DNA of 64,000 nt, taken from NCBI GenBank assembly GCA_907164885.2, contig OU015503.1:65494568-65558567 (forward strand), in the 5' to 3' direction. The notes beneath the pieces were generated by a model. It saw only the letters and a list, made by a program, of their open reading frames with translations. It made no database searches and had not been told where the DNA came from. Below, one piece after another: positions 23,601-38,600 of this stretch. This DNA is from Dolomedes plantarius (taxonomy: Eukaryota > Arthropoda > Arachnida > Araneae > Dolomedidae). The first letter of the stretch is position 1, and each line of letters opens with the position of its first letter. Made by a program: the position numbers and the translations under genes.

Positions 23601-26600
23601 CTCAAGTCTCTCTGCATGGAATGCTTTAACTTTGAATTGTTCCAGGAGAAATTTTCCCCGCTCAAGTCTCTCTGCATGGAATGCTTTAACTTTGGATTGT
23701 TCCAGGAGAAATTTCCCCCGCTCAAGTCTCTCTGCATGGAATGCTTTAATTTTGGATTGTTCCAGGAGAAATTTCCCCTGCTCTCCAAGAAGTATTTTCC
23801 TGATTGTCCCTGTTTGTATCCCTGCTTCCTGTCTCTTTGCAGTCAAGTTATTACTGTACATGTTCAGGAAGAATAAAACCACTGGATTGTGGTTTTTTAG
23901 TGTGGTGTTGCACAATGTGACATGTTACCATAAAGAGGCCATAGATGAACAAACTGAGCATTTAGTGTCGGATCAGTGTCTTGCTGGAGCAAGGCTCAAC
24001 CCTAAACTTATAGATTATATGCAATTCGCAAAATATTTAAAGTTACATTCCTTTATTTTGTTCTTTAAGTTTCTTAATAAAATAAACAAATATTTTTTTA
24101 AAAATCTGAAGTACAATGTCTAAGTTTCTGAAAAGCTTAGATATTGTATTTCAGGTGTAAAAGATCTATTTTATTAAAAAAATAAGAAGAATAAAACAAA
24201 CAGTTTACATGTTAAAACACATCCCATTCTCTTAAAATATTTTTTGAGCAGGCTTGAGGATTCATTCACAATTCACAAAGATTAAATCGAAAGCAAAAAA
24301 GTAGATTTTAAATGATGCAATACATTTTAGAAGCTCAGACCTTATGCAGAGTCCTTTTTTTCTCTTAAAAACTAAATTACCAAATTTTCAATATGAACAA
24401 GCAAAATCAACATAAACAATCATGTATCGGGGTATTCCTAAGAAAGTTTCGCCCTTAAAGAACCTCTAATCAAAGGCAAAAAATAGATTTCAATATGAAC
24501 AAGCAAAATCAACAAAAACAATCTTGTATTAGTGCATTCCTTTTGAAAATGTCACCCTTAAATATCCTCTAATCAAAAGCAAAAAATATATCTGAAATGA
24601 TGCAATACATTTTAGAAGCTCAGACAAAAAATAAGTCTTTTTTCCCCCTTAAAATCTAAATTAACAAATTTTCAATATGAACAAGCAAAATCAACATAAA
24701 CAATCATGTATTAGTGTATTCCTAAGAAAATTTTACCCTTTAAGATCCTCTAATCAAAAGCAAAAAATGGATCTGAAATTATGCAATACATTTTAGAAGC
24801 TCAGACCTTATGCACAGTCATCCCCCCCCCCCCTAAAATCTAAATTACCATATTTTCAACATGAACAAGCAAAATCAACATAAATAATCATGTATTAGTG
24901 TATTCCTAAGAAAATTTCACCCTTAAAGATCCTCTAATTAAAAGCAAAAAAAAAAATAGATCTCAAATGATGCAATACAGTTTAGAAGCTCAGACTTTAT
25001 GCAGTCTTCCCCCCCCCCCTTAAAATCCAAATTACCATATTTTCAATATGAACAAGCAAAATCAACATAAACAATCATGTATTGGTGTATCCCAAAGATA
25101 ATTTCCCCCTTAAAGATCCTCTAATCAAAAGCAAAAAATATATCTGAAATGATGCAATACATTTTAGAAGCTCAGACCTTATGTACAGTCTTTTTTCCCC
25201 CTTAAAATCTAAATTACCAAATTTTCAATATGAACAAGCAAAATCAACATAAACAATCATGTATTGGTGTATTCCACAGAAAATTTCACCCTTAAAAATC
25301 ATCTAATTACAAATAAATTTATACATATAGCTAAAAGATTTCCATGGAAAATAAAATTTTCTATATAATGTAACATCAAAATCCTAGTTTCTTAATTAAA
25401 ATCCAACAATTATTAAACAAAAGCGCAGAACAAATTACACTGAATTTTTACGTCTACAGCTATTTTCATTAACATACAAGCAACTTAAGAATAAACATAA
25501 CACAATAGGGAAAAATAATGGAAATTGATGGGAAAAACTTACCCTGCGGAGAAAATTGACCTCCACCACCATTTATAATCCTCAACAGAGAGCTGGAAGT
25601 ATGTGAGGGCTATCGAAATGCAAGCTGTGACACTCAACAAAATTAAAAACACAAGAAACAATATTCCGTACAGAGTGTACTGTTCCCGGCCCCAGACAGT
25701 AGCAAAAATGTAGTACAGTTCCACTGAAATTGCACTAAAAAAGGAAAAATACACAATCATTACAAAGACATTAAAAGTCGACACCTCTTGAATAGTCAAT
25801 ATGGATTAAAGACAGAAGTGTCGATGTAAACTTTAAAAATAACTTTATTTTACTACATATTTTAGTGGCTCCATATCTTATTTATTTATTATTTTTATAA
25901 TCAACATTTGAAAATGATTGAATATGCTTATTAAGGGTTTGAGAAATATCACTGAAGTATTAATAATGGATCAACAATACTTGATTGACTCTTTAATAAT
26001 ATTTTTTATCCATAAAATAAAAAATCATTACATGGCTTTTAATTATATTTTAATATTGGTATTTTATAAGGTTGAGTAAAACCAAATTTGAAATTTTTTT
26101 AAAATGTTTAAACCAGCATTATAACATGTTATAACAAATGAGACATCAAATTTACAACTTACAGGAAACTTGTTAAAATTCATTCATAATCAACACTTCT
26201 TTCATTCCAGAATAAATTAAAAAGGATGGCTACATGTTTCAAACTACATAATAGTTCATCAACAGTTCGTTCGAACTAATGAACTGTTAAGAAGTTCAAA
26301 ACATGTAGTCATCTTTCTTTAGTTTATAGTGGAACTAGCTGAATACCCGTGCTTCGCTACGGAGTACATTTTAGGATAATTACAAAGAAAATATAATGAA
26401 ATTGCTTTTTAAAGGATTTCCTTATAAACAATATTTTTTGTTTCTTCATTGGGCAGAACTAATATTACAAGGCTCGTCCACAAACTTATGCGTGAGGTAA
26501 AACTGACTGTGGGAGAAACAATTTTCTCTTAAATCTATGCCAGCGTATTTTAAAGTTTGGCCTTGAGACTTATTTATTGTCATGGCAAAGCATACCTTGA

Positions 26601-29600
26601 GGGGAAATTGCAGTCTCTTAAATTCAAAGGGAAGGTCATTGGGTATTAGAGGAATGTATGGCACAAACACTTTTCTCCTTGAGCACACCCAGTTAAAATA
26701 ATGGCTTCGATAAAATTTTTATGCAGGGCTTGTAGTCTAGTGCCACTACACAATTTCAGCTGTTTAAAATTCCAAAGGAGCATTGTGGGTGCGCCCTTCC
26801 GCAAAGAGAGCTTATGGTATGGAAGACCCAGTGGTTTAAGGGAATTTAAAAACTCTACCAGATGGTTAAAGGCATCATCTGAATTATAGACAGTCTATCG
26901 ACTGTCAAAATTTCACCCCTTTAGGTCCAGTGGTTTGGTCTGTGAGAGGTCTGTCAGGTTTAATTTAAAATCCATAAAAGATACTAATTTGAATTAAATT
27001 CTTAAAAAAGTTCTATCTCAATTAGTCTAGTGGTTAAATTTTCAATTTTACTGTATTTTAATATTTTTTGTCAATTTATTTTGTTGTTATGGACGTGATG
27101 CAAAATTAATTTGAAGTATCACAAAAAGAAAAGAAATCATGTGATGAGCACTTAATAAATTAAATTCTAAAAATTAATCTTTAAAAATTCACCAAAAATC
27201 AGAAAATGGAGGTAAAGATTCGAAAAAGATTTCATTTTAAAGGCATTTTTATGATCTTGCTTGTGATATAAATTTTATAACCATCAGATTATTATTTTAA
27301 ATGCAAATTTAAAAGAATGTTACAAACACAGCTTAAAAATTCAATTTTCAAAAATCTTTCTTAGTGCACCCCTACACTATAAGAAGGATCGCCATGCCAA
27401 ATTTCAGCCCTTTAGGTCCAGCGTTTTGATCTGTGCGTTATCTGTCAGTCAGTCAAGGAACTATTTTATATACAGTGGAATCTCGATCAATCGTTTTCGG
27501 ATCCATCGTTTTTCCGTATGTGTCGTTCATTTTATCCAGTCCCAAAGATCATATTGCTTTGTTATGTTTCCGCATCTATCGTTTTCCCGCATTTATCGTT
27601 CATTTCAATCGGTCCCTTGAAAAAGGATAGATCGAGATTCCACTGTATATAATAAAAACAACGATCAATGTATATAAAATTAAAATTAAGCCATACACAT
27701 TATGTATTTAAAATTTCCACATAAAAACATACATGTGAGTAAATTTTATAGAGTTTCACACATAAATATATAAATAGATAAATATAATGAAGTATAAGTA
27801 GAAACAGTAGTCAAAAATTCAAAAAAATCTGCAAGATATTAAATATGTATAGAAGTGCTAAATATTTAATGTTTAATTTTTATGTCCTGTTATATATTTA
27901 TCGTAGACATTGTTAGTTCCTCATTGTTTTAGAAAATGACAAAAAAAAATTCCTATACTAATCATTTTGCTTCTCTTCTTGTATATATAGCATAACAGTA
28001 GGCATACTTTATTGCTTTGTTGGAAGAAAAAAAAATATAAAATTCTCTTATACATAAATATAGTCTCTACATAAATATAGTTGCTTAAACTAATGTGACT
28101 TAAAGTTCACAAATAGCATTTATTTGGCAGCAAAACAGTATATAGTAGGATATAAATACAATGCCAAACATCAAGAGTTCACCTTTTGGAAAAACATATA
28201 TGAGTATCAACTGTGTATCAGCTGTGTTTTATTTCACTTATACAATACATGTAAATATAAATTATACTCAAGGTTTTACTCTCAAATCTGACACTATTTG
28301 AATAGAAAAATATAGAAACACAACTCTTAATTTGAGCAATGCTTTTAAATAAAAATAACCTGTATAACTTCAAATGAACAAATCTTTAATATATATTTAT
28401 ATAGTTCTAAAGATTAAGATGAAAAACTATAAATGTGTCCTATAAATATAAATAGTAATTTTCATTACTTTTTTTTATTCTAACATTAAGGAATAACATT
28501 TTGTTTCATTTTTAGATTAAAAAAATACCATAAAATACGAAAAAAAGAAATAATTCAAATACTATGGTTGATTACAAGAAAAATAGTCAATCATAGCTAT
28601 ATACTGAGAAATGAAGTTCATATTCCTTTTCTGAATAATACTAAAATTCAATCTAATCCATCATAATACAAATCTTATTTATGGCCCCTTATATGAAAGA
28701 TCACTCCCTATGTATGATAGAATTTCCAATTATTTTTTTTATCCATTTAAAGGAAAAAGCTTTTCATGTGACTATTGTTCAAATTTGAAAGTTATTTTAA
28801 AATTTCTAAATTATAAAGTTAATACTTTCTTGCTCTAGAACAACCATACTCAACCTTTTTTTTTCTCTCAGGGTATATGCGTACGCTTTTTCCATTACAC
28901 GGGCCACAAAATACCTCATAATATGATGATATAAAAAATAAAACTCAAAATCTAAATGTATTCAAACGTTTATTTAAAAATTAGTGAGATTTCTTATGTT
29001 CAGACAAACTTTCAATTATCTTAGACTTAATCAGGTTTATACTTGCTACATACTGCTCTCGATACATCATCAAGGTTAAGAATTAGTAAGATGATTTCCA
29101 TATGAGTTCTCATTTTTCAGTTTGGATAGTTATGGCACTCATTTCCAAATGAAACTCTCTGATAATGAGTGTTTCGGGCCACATAAAATCTTGATGGGCT
29201 GCAAGTGGCCCGCGGGCTGCAGTTTGAGTACTCCTACTCTAGAAATTCATGAAAAATACATCTATGGAATTTATTCTTCAAAAAAATTTTTAAAAGAAAA
29301 ATGTGACATACCTAAATGGTAAAAATCCTCCAATGGCACAATGAGCAGGTGTAGAATGATACCAATTTACAGGTGGTATTTCCCGGGCAATATGCTTTGT
29401 TCGACAAGGAGCATCAAAATTGCGAGCAAAATTCTTTCCTAACACTCCTCCAATGACACAAAGAGGATAACCAACTAGAGAACAGTGAATATATCTTATA
29501 TATGTATAAAAACAAATTCAATGAAATTTTGAAAAAATGATTCTTAAATATCTTACCAAATAACCAAACAGCCAAAAGTAACAAAATGGTAGTAAATGGC

Positions 29601-32600
29601 AGAGCTTGTGTTGAACTGTAAGCCCATGCTATGCTATTCTGTATACTCCAGATAATAAAAAATGGACCTAAAGTGAAAAATGTGAGAAGTTATGATGATG
29701 TATACAGATTTTAAGCTTTACATATTTAAAAAAAACTGTGCAGTAATTTAACTTTTTTTCTTGTTTAAAAAGGATCAAAATTATTGAAAAAAGATAAATT
29801 ATATTCCCTTTTCCATTAAAAAAAAATATATTGCTAAAGTATCTTTACTCTTTCACTATCTGTTTCACTTTGAAAGTTTTTTTGAAATTATACATCATAG
29901 AAAAAAATCAATTTCATTTTCTTTTCTTTAGAATTCTCCCTCCGCACACCAAATTTAAAGGTCCCCCCCCCCCCCCCCCCCGTTCATCAAACACTCTAGA
30001 TCAGGGGTTCCTTACCCTTTTCCTACATAGACCCCTTTTAAAAGAATGATTTTCTTCACCGACCCCTCACAGTTTTCTCTATAATATGCAGTACACAACA
30101 TAATTATAATACTAATAATTTCCCATAAAACACTTAAAGATAACAATTTGACTAAGAATATGAACAAAAAATTAGAAAAAGTGGTTCATTGGGATTATGT
30201 TTTATTATTTTTCTACTATTTTAATTTTTAATTTCACAAATGTAAACAAGATTTCAGAAACACAGATTGAAATTGCACATAAGTTTGATTTCAATTAATG
30301 TGGAAGTTGTGCTTGATGCATTGATAAAATTTTTTTAATGTTTGGCCTGAAATTGCTTATCATTGTAGTCACAATAACTAACATAACGAATATAAATATA
30401 TATTTTACTAAATAATTTTACTGACTTATATGTAATTATACTATAATTTTGTTCAAGACATATACAAAAGCATCATGGCATTCGACTTTAGACGGGTGGA
30501 TCACTCCATCCTATGCAAATCTGTATTTATACATATTAAAACATATTATCTAATAATTACATTCCTAAAAAATTAAATTTCAAAGCAGAAAAATTTATCA
30601 TTGACCCCTAATAGACACCTGAAATACTATAGACCCTTTTTAAACTTCCATCGACCCCCAAGGGGTCCACTTGAACCCCGTTGGGAATCCCTGCTCTAGA
30701 TGTAAAATAAAATCAACTTATGAATGCAACTCCAAACACAGATAACCCACTTAAAATGGGCATACACAGATATTACAGCTATAATAAAAGACTTTTCATA
30801 ACATTCTTTCTGTAGGATATAACATTTCTTCTCTCAGCATTAAATGAATGACAAAGGAAATGCAATTTTTTTTTTCTGAACTCAGCAAGCACTTTGTCTT
30901 GAGGATATTAAGCCTACCCATACCATGAGTTTGTTGGCTACATTTTTATGGGAGCACCATATAGGTGAGTCAACACTTCTCCCTGTGGGGGAACAACATG
31001 GGAATGTCTATGCCATACGCATAGGGATATGTAAATTTCACATTTTACTTTGATAGGTAAGTATCAAAATTCTTAGTTAAAAGCTAACATTGTAGTAGTC
31101 TCCACATTATGTTCATTTAATCTTTGGCTTCTGTCATTAATTACTATATTGTACATACTAAAATATCTCAGCATTTACTCTGTTAACGGGACTGTACCGT
31201 AGTCAATAATACAACAAGGCTTTCCCTTCAATTACTTTACTACAATACGTTAAACATAATACAACTACAACATTTAAACCAAGTATGTACAGCAAGTTAG
31301 AATATATAGTTAGATAGTCAGGATGGTTTCGGGTTCAACGACAGCGTGGGCTTATGAGGCATCTCTGACCAGGAGAGCTGTGTCTCTCTGGCACTCAAAA
31401 ACAGATCTCTTTTTTGTGGACTATTGGGGTCTTCTTTTATACTGTCGGCGAATTCAAAGGGATTTCTCTGGCATTTGAAGTGCTGGGAAGTGTTCTAAGT
31501 TTATGGGATTCTAAATGTCACTTAGTGTCAAAAATGTCAAAAGCCCTCGAACCACTCTGGGATTTATGTGCTCTATAACGTCAGAACCGCACATTACAAG
31601 AACTTTATGGCCTCTTATCAGAAAGTTTATGAGACTGCCCAGATCAACAATTCGCCGATAAATGACATGTTGAGAGGTAGGAACGGGGCATCACATACTT
31701 ATATAAATACTAATTTCATGTAGTAATTGAGAGTGTCACAGGACTATAGATGCTTTGTATAGCCTTTGCAAAGTTAAGGTAGCAACATTTCATTGCAATT
31801 AAAATTTGTATAGCATCAACAAGAGTCTCTTGGTTAACTACTGTAAGTAGCTGAAATTCCCTTGACTTTGGCGCTCAAGAGATGTTCTTAAATCTACTAA
31901 ATTGTTCCACAAAACTTGATTGTTGATTTTTACAGTTAGATTTTTAGGTTTGACTCTGGTAAGGACAAACTGTCTGGGTGAAATTCGGAGCAAATGTGAA
32001 GGAGAGTGAGATTTCTCAGTTAAAGATCGTGGATGGTCTTACTTAAGCAATAATGTTAATAAATTAATACTATTATTATCTAATTTCGCTTAAAAAGCCA
32101 TTTATCACCGAGTCTTTGCTGAAAAGTAGTAAAAAAATAATTTTCACATTTATTCGTTCATATCAGCAAATTTTACATTTATTCGCATCTATTTCGTAAA
32201 TATGAAAATTACGTATCCTTACTTATGCATGATTTGGTCACAAGCTCACCTTCGGTGATTCATGACACTAACCAATATACGATGTGAGTGGCATGAAGCT
32301 CTTTAAATAGACATCTAAAATTTGTAAGAACTTTTAATTGTATTTAAATTTCGCATATAACGTACTTACAAAATGGAACCTACTTTAAGAAATTATTTTG
32401 ACAAATTTATTTCCCATACATATTTTACAGCTGTGAAATAACACTCAAAATACCTAGATAGGGATAAAAATCCTTTTATAATACAAAAATTGCAAACAAA
32501 AATACACTGGATTCTTGACTACTAGTGTGTGTGGATTATCCATGCATTGTCAAAAAAAAATTTCAGGTAGTCTCTTCTAACGAAACTATCACAGGTTATT

Positions 32601-35600
32601 AATGTAGGATTACTTATCGTTGCTTACCTTTTTTTTAAAATACATTTTGGTACTTTTCTGTTTAACTGTTTACTGCTTGTCCAATTGAAACAGACTAAGT
32701 TTGGCACACTGTCAAAATTAATTAATTGTGTAACTTGCGACAATCGATATCTGAAATTTTGCTTTACAGCAGACCGTTATGGAGGAATGTAATCCTACAT
32801 TAAAATGGTTCAAGATAAAATGCCTCAGTATCAAAAAGCAACATTCAACCCTTCCATTCTTACTCTGTAGCTGGACGTTTCAAAGGATGGGATAGAGTGA
32901 GTCATTATTCACTGCATATTTCCCATATTCAATTGTGCTACTGTAGTATATTTTGCTAATATTAACCTTTTTTCCTATTTTTAGTTTCTCAGGAACTCAC
33001 ATAAAAAAAATATATGATACAGATATATCAGTAGTGTGCTGACTACCAAATAGTTTCTTGCAGACAACTTAAATGACTTAACAAATCTGGTGGAGTAAAT
33101 GATCTTAGCTGACCAATTGTATTTATAGCAATACAGAATATACAATTGTCAAAAAGCTCTCAGTTGGGATTGTTTTTGAAAATTTATTTCATGTCAAACA
33201 AAGTAGCTGAAAGACTGTCATCTTACCCCACAAAAAAGAAAAAAGGAATATAAAAGACATCTCCTAAAAGAAAGAGTGAAAATCTTTGCAAGGTCATTAT
33301 AATTTAAATTAAACTGTGTTTAAGACATACAAAATAAAAATCACATCTTTTACAAGTACTTAATATAAGTGCCATTTTTATGTCATCTGTTTTTTGATTA
33401 TCTTTACACACAATGAGCAATACAGTCGATTCTGGTTAATTGGACCATCGGTTAATCAGACCAAATCAATTGGACCGAATCTTTGTAATATAAGGCACGT
33501 TTGTTCAATCCGACCAACTGGTTATTAGGACCAAAATGATCGTGTACCAATGTGGTTCGATTAACCGGAATTGACTGTAATTATTATGGATGAATGAAAA
33601 TTATGAATAGATATAAAAGGAAATGAGATGATCACAACTCGCTTTTAACATTAATGTACTACTTAAAATACAAAAGAAGTCTTAGGTAAATAGGTAGGTA
33701 TTTTGGTTGGTTAGGAGTGCTACTATCACCTTGAGGGCTAGACTAAAGGGACCTACAGCTTCACTTATTCTGAGGAGCTACAAACATCCACAGGGGGGGG
33801 GGGGCTTTAGGTTTACCCAGTTGAAGGCACAATATATATTTCCTTTCTGACCAACATTTTAAAGCCAATTTTGAATGACTACAAACACTTATACAAACTG
33901 ATGAACTCAAATCCACAGACACTATAACCCTAGCCATCAGACTAAAGTGATAGCTTCTTCAAATGAAGAACAAAATATTTAAAAGTTAAACATTACTATG
34001 GTATGTTGCTTTCTGATTACAACAAAACTTTTAAATTGCTATCATTAAACATGTAATTAAAGTATCATAAGGAGAGATTGGTGGTTTACAAGAATGTCAA
34101 ACACTATGCAATTAGTTCATAACTGGATTATTTTTCTTCTCTCTACTTTCTGTGAAGTTGAAAAGAACTACACGTGGATACTTTTCCCATAAATATATCA
34201 ACATCTATACAGTCAAACCTGTTTTTTATGTGATTTTTTTGTGCGATTTGTTTTGTGCAATTTTTTATGAGTCCGATTTGTTTTGTGAGATTTTTTTTAT
34301 GTGGTATATGAATATGTATCGAAAAAAATTGAAAATATATATTTGAAATTCCAAAAAGAGTTTCGATGAAGTAAATCTAACTATCATGATGTTTACAAGC
34401 TACTGATCAAACAACCGTTGTCACAAAAACTTATGACACTCTACATGGTAACAAAAAATAAATCAACTCTAATATGTATTTTCAAGTGACGAAAGTGATT
34501 ACGAACCAGTTTATAAGAAGAATATGAACGTTTTGGACTACGACGAGTAGTATTGAATTATGTACATTTTGAAAATTTCTCCATGTTTAAAATGAGAAAT
34601 TTAAAATTTTTTATGTTTCCATGTGTAATTTAAATATTTTTGTTTGGAAAGCCCTTTCTCACTATTTCGTAAAGCTTTGACATATTTTCTAAGTGAGACT
34701 TTTTTTATGTGGTCCCTCTCCACCACATAAAAAATTTTTTTCTTTAACATGTTGTGAAAAATTATTTGTTATAGCTATTTTTGAAGTTTCTGAATATATT
34801 TTTTTTGTGCAGTCCCTATCAACCGCACAAAAACAGGTTTGACTGTATTTAATATAAAACACAGTATATGCTGGACCTCTTTTTTAGGTTGGTTTATTGA
34901 GAATGCTACGGTCATTTTTTGTTACACAAGGGCTAATTATACTGAGACCTACTGTGTAAAGCTGATTCTGAACAGCTACAAACATCCATGCCAATAATGG
35001 GACTGGAACCCACAGACTCTGGAATCGAATGCCAGAGCCCAACCTCTTTTATAGGACAATACTTTAAGGTTTTACATTTAAGGCCTCCAATATAATGAAA
35101 AAATAAATGCATATATAATATGCTTTCTTTAATTGTTTGGGCTTTTTTTTTCTCTTTTTTTTTTTTAAACACAGTAAGTAAGAAGACTAAAATCAATTTC
35201 TCATCATTTAAAAGAAAATGATTTGTTCTATCAAGTATGGCTGTGATGTCTATCATTAAACAATGTATAATTTTGTTTTTTAGTAGTTTAATTTGAGATG
35301 ATTTTATTTTGGTGTAATAACATATACAAGTCTTTAGAATATATAAACTTTAAGCATTTTCACTATTTTAAACTAGAGATTTTTTTTTTTTGGGGGGGGG
35401 GAGGGGGGAGGGGTCAATATTTTGAAAAGTGGAGGGAAAAAATCAAGAAAAAATAAAATTATGTTCCCTAGATTTAATTACTCTGTTTAACATCAAAGCA
35501 ATATTTTAAACCCTGTTTGAACATGCTGTGCTGAAATTCCTATTAAAACACACTTATAAATTCATTCTATTAAGACTAAAGTGTTAATTTTATGACATTT

Positions 35601-38600
35601 GCATATAACTTTAAGCATAAGCAAGTGCAAGAAGTAAAAGCAAGACAATTTTGCTTTTACTTCATTTTTTTCATTTTTTTTATACTTATACAACTACATT
35701 CTGAAAAAGTAATAAAAATGTACCTGAAAAAAGGAAGGATGTAAGGTTTATATTCCAAACCCACTTTTTACCACCCATTTCTTTATATATGGTAGATGAG
35801 ACATATCCAGCCACACCTGAAAAATAATTTCAATGTAATATAAACTAGATAAATATCTATCACTAAAATATGAAATGAAGCTCCAAAATTTTTAATTTAA
35901 TGATTATAATGAAGATATTCCTCACTCTTTTTCTAATGTGAAAATTAAGTATACTATAAAGACTTTTTCTGGGGGAGGGAAGAGACTTTTAGAAGCTCTC
36001 CAATGACTTATTTTTTATGTTTATTTACTTTACCACAATAAACTTATAAACACAGTTATTAATATAACATTTAAAATAGTATTTTTCAATAACTTGCTTT
36101 ACCTCATTGAGAATTACACTCATAAAATGTCTTTTATATAAAAATACTAATAAAACAAGATGAATATTTCAGATGTGAAAGTCAATAGTTAAATCAAACC
36201 AGTTACCATGCAATACAAAATTTGCATTGAAAACAACTGATAGTTCTGAAAAACTTATGCTGAATAATTATAATGGTACTTTTCTCAGCAAATTAATGGA
36301 TTTTAACTGTATTATATTGTTTATTTAGATCTATTTTCTAGGTGAAATAATCACTACTACCCCTTTAACACTATAATTTCTTTTTTTTCCCATTGCTCTA
36401 TCATATCCTTAAACTTCTTAGAGTTTAAAAGAACCAAAATGAAAAGGCTTATTGCTGATCACTAACTGCTGCTATAGCTTAGTTAAAACAAATATTTTTA
36501 ATTCTTCTACTTATTAAAAATTCCTCTGATTCATCAACACAGAAGAATTCAAACTGAAACTGAAAACATGCCTTCACCTATTTCATTGTTGATTGGCAAG
36601 AAAGGGAGAAAAAAAAAAAGGGAAAATAAATAAAAATTTAAGATTTTTGAAAGACTTTTTTCCATTTTTTTTTATTACTGAAGATTTCTTTATTACTTAT
36701 CAGAAGAAAAAAAAATTTAATTTATACTTTTAAGGACTTGGGTATCCTGATGAAACATAATTTAGATTAAAATTAAATTAAAGTTACAGCACAGTTTGGG
36801 AAAATATAACAGTAACTTCTTCAACTTCTAACAATATTTTACACTACAATTGAACCCGGTTATAGTGAACCCAGTATATAACAAACTCATGTATATAATG
36901 AACGAAAATTTTGGACAATCCATTTTCGTATTGTAAGTAATTTAATTAGTATTGTGTCAGTTTAATGTAATCAATTTTAGTCAATTTAATTCATTAATGA
37001 TAATTTTTAATAGATTTTATCATTTTTTTAATGCATCATTATTGAATACACATTGAAACTAATGAGTTATACATTTTGTGAACTCTAGCATTTTTCTTAA
37101 CGGTTCGGATATAGTGAACCACCAGATAAAGCAAACAAAATCTTTGGTCCCTTAAAGTTCGTTATAACGGGGTTCGACTGTAATACATAATGTTAGTGAG
37201 AGCATATCAATGGTTCAAAAACAGAACAAAAAGATATTGTGTTAATTAATTGATTTGTATAGCCAAAGAAGGGAGACAGAATTCAAATTTCTCTAACTTA
37301 AAAGGAAGTTTTATGTAAGCAAATATGGAATGTAAAGAACTTTCATTTTTTAGGCCACTGAAGTATGTTCTCTCAAGATCATATGGTTATGTTTGTCAAA
37401 ATATTAAATGCTTGTTAAAGGAGCTTCTTTAGCTAAGTATTTCTTACTTGGCGTTTTATGTAATCAAAAAAACAATCATACATAAAAAAAATATATATTT
37501 TACAAAAAACAAAAAAAAAACTGAATCTATACCTTTATTATTTTTTAAAGTAAGTTCAAAACACAGCACATTCTATAAATGAAGGTGGTCTTAAATTTAC
37601 ATAGGGTGATGGAAACATTCTGATATATCCAAAATATATAAAACTTTGTTAAATTTACATAAAATTAGCAATAAAATAAAACGATACAAACACACCTAAA
37701 AGCTAAAAAAAATATAAATGGTCAAGGCCATTACATACATGAAGTGAAGGCATAGAGGAGGAAAGCAATAGTATTCATGGTTCCATGCTTGTGTACATTG
37801 AATACATCAAATAAAGCCATAACTACAATTCCCAGACCAATGAAAAGAAACTGGACTCCAACTCCTAAAATAAGTTTACTAATTAGGAAATGATTTATAA
37901 ATGCAAACAGTCCCAATGAGTTAGACAAGTAACTTTTCTTTACATACATCATACACAAAACTTAAATGAAGCATATAATCAAAGTCAGAGTTTCTCTTTT
38001 TTTGAGTCGCAACCCCCTTCAATGGTTTCCATGCATCCTCTGGCTTTTGGTACCAAAGTCTGTCTGTTCGAGTCCCACGCTTGGCATGGATGTTTATAGC
38101 CGTTCAGAATTGGCTTCAAGCAGTTGGTCCGAGTCTAATTAATGCTCATGTGACAAAAAATTGACCATAGTGCTCCAAAACCAAAACCATGCATTCTACA
38201 ACCCCCCCCCCCCTCCTTACCACCCAGCATATTTTCATTAAAAAAGCTTTCAAGACATGAAAAAAATACTCTAAATGGCATTTTCCATAATTTAATCCCA
38301 ACTAATTGCTTAATTTAACAAAAATAAAAATTATAAGAAATTTGTAAGATATGAAGAACATTAAGAAACATTCATCTCATAGTCAGAGGTCGGTAAAAGC
38401 AAGAACAGAAAAGAACCTCAAGAAAAATAATGCAGCTACTGTCTGGATTCTGAATTACATAAAACAATAAAAACTCTAACCAAAATAAAATTATTTTAGT
38501 CCATTGGAGAATCAACAACAGTGATTTGGCGGTAAATAAAAATTGGTTACTTACTACGTACAGTACACAAATTCTAGACATTAGTTTGTTTTTCATCAAT

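Noticed and set aside
23363..24123. Four long ORFs over the 60-bp minisatellite, resembling a repeat protein
   Set aside because: They stay open only because the repeat period is a multiple of three; both strands are open equally and no gene signals are present.
23492..25312. CRISPR-like array
   Set aside because: Repeats are contiguous 60-bp and 180-bp tandem units with no unique spacers, and the genome is eukaryotic.
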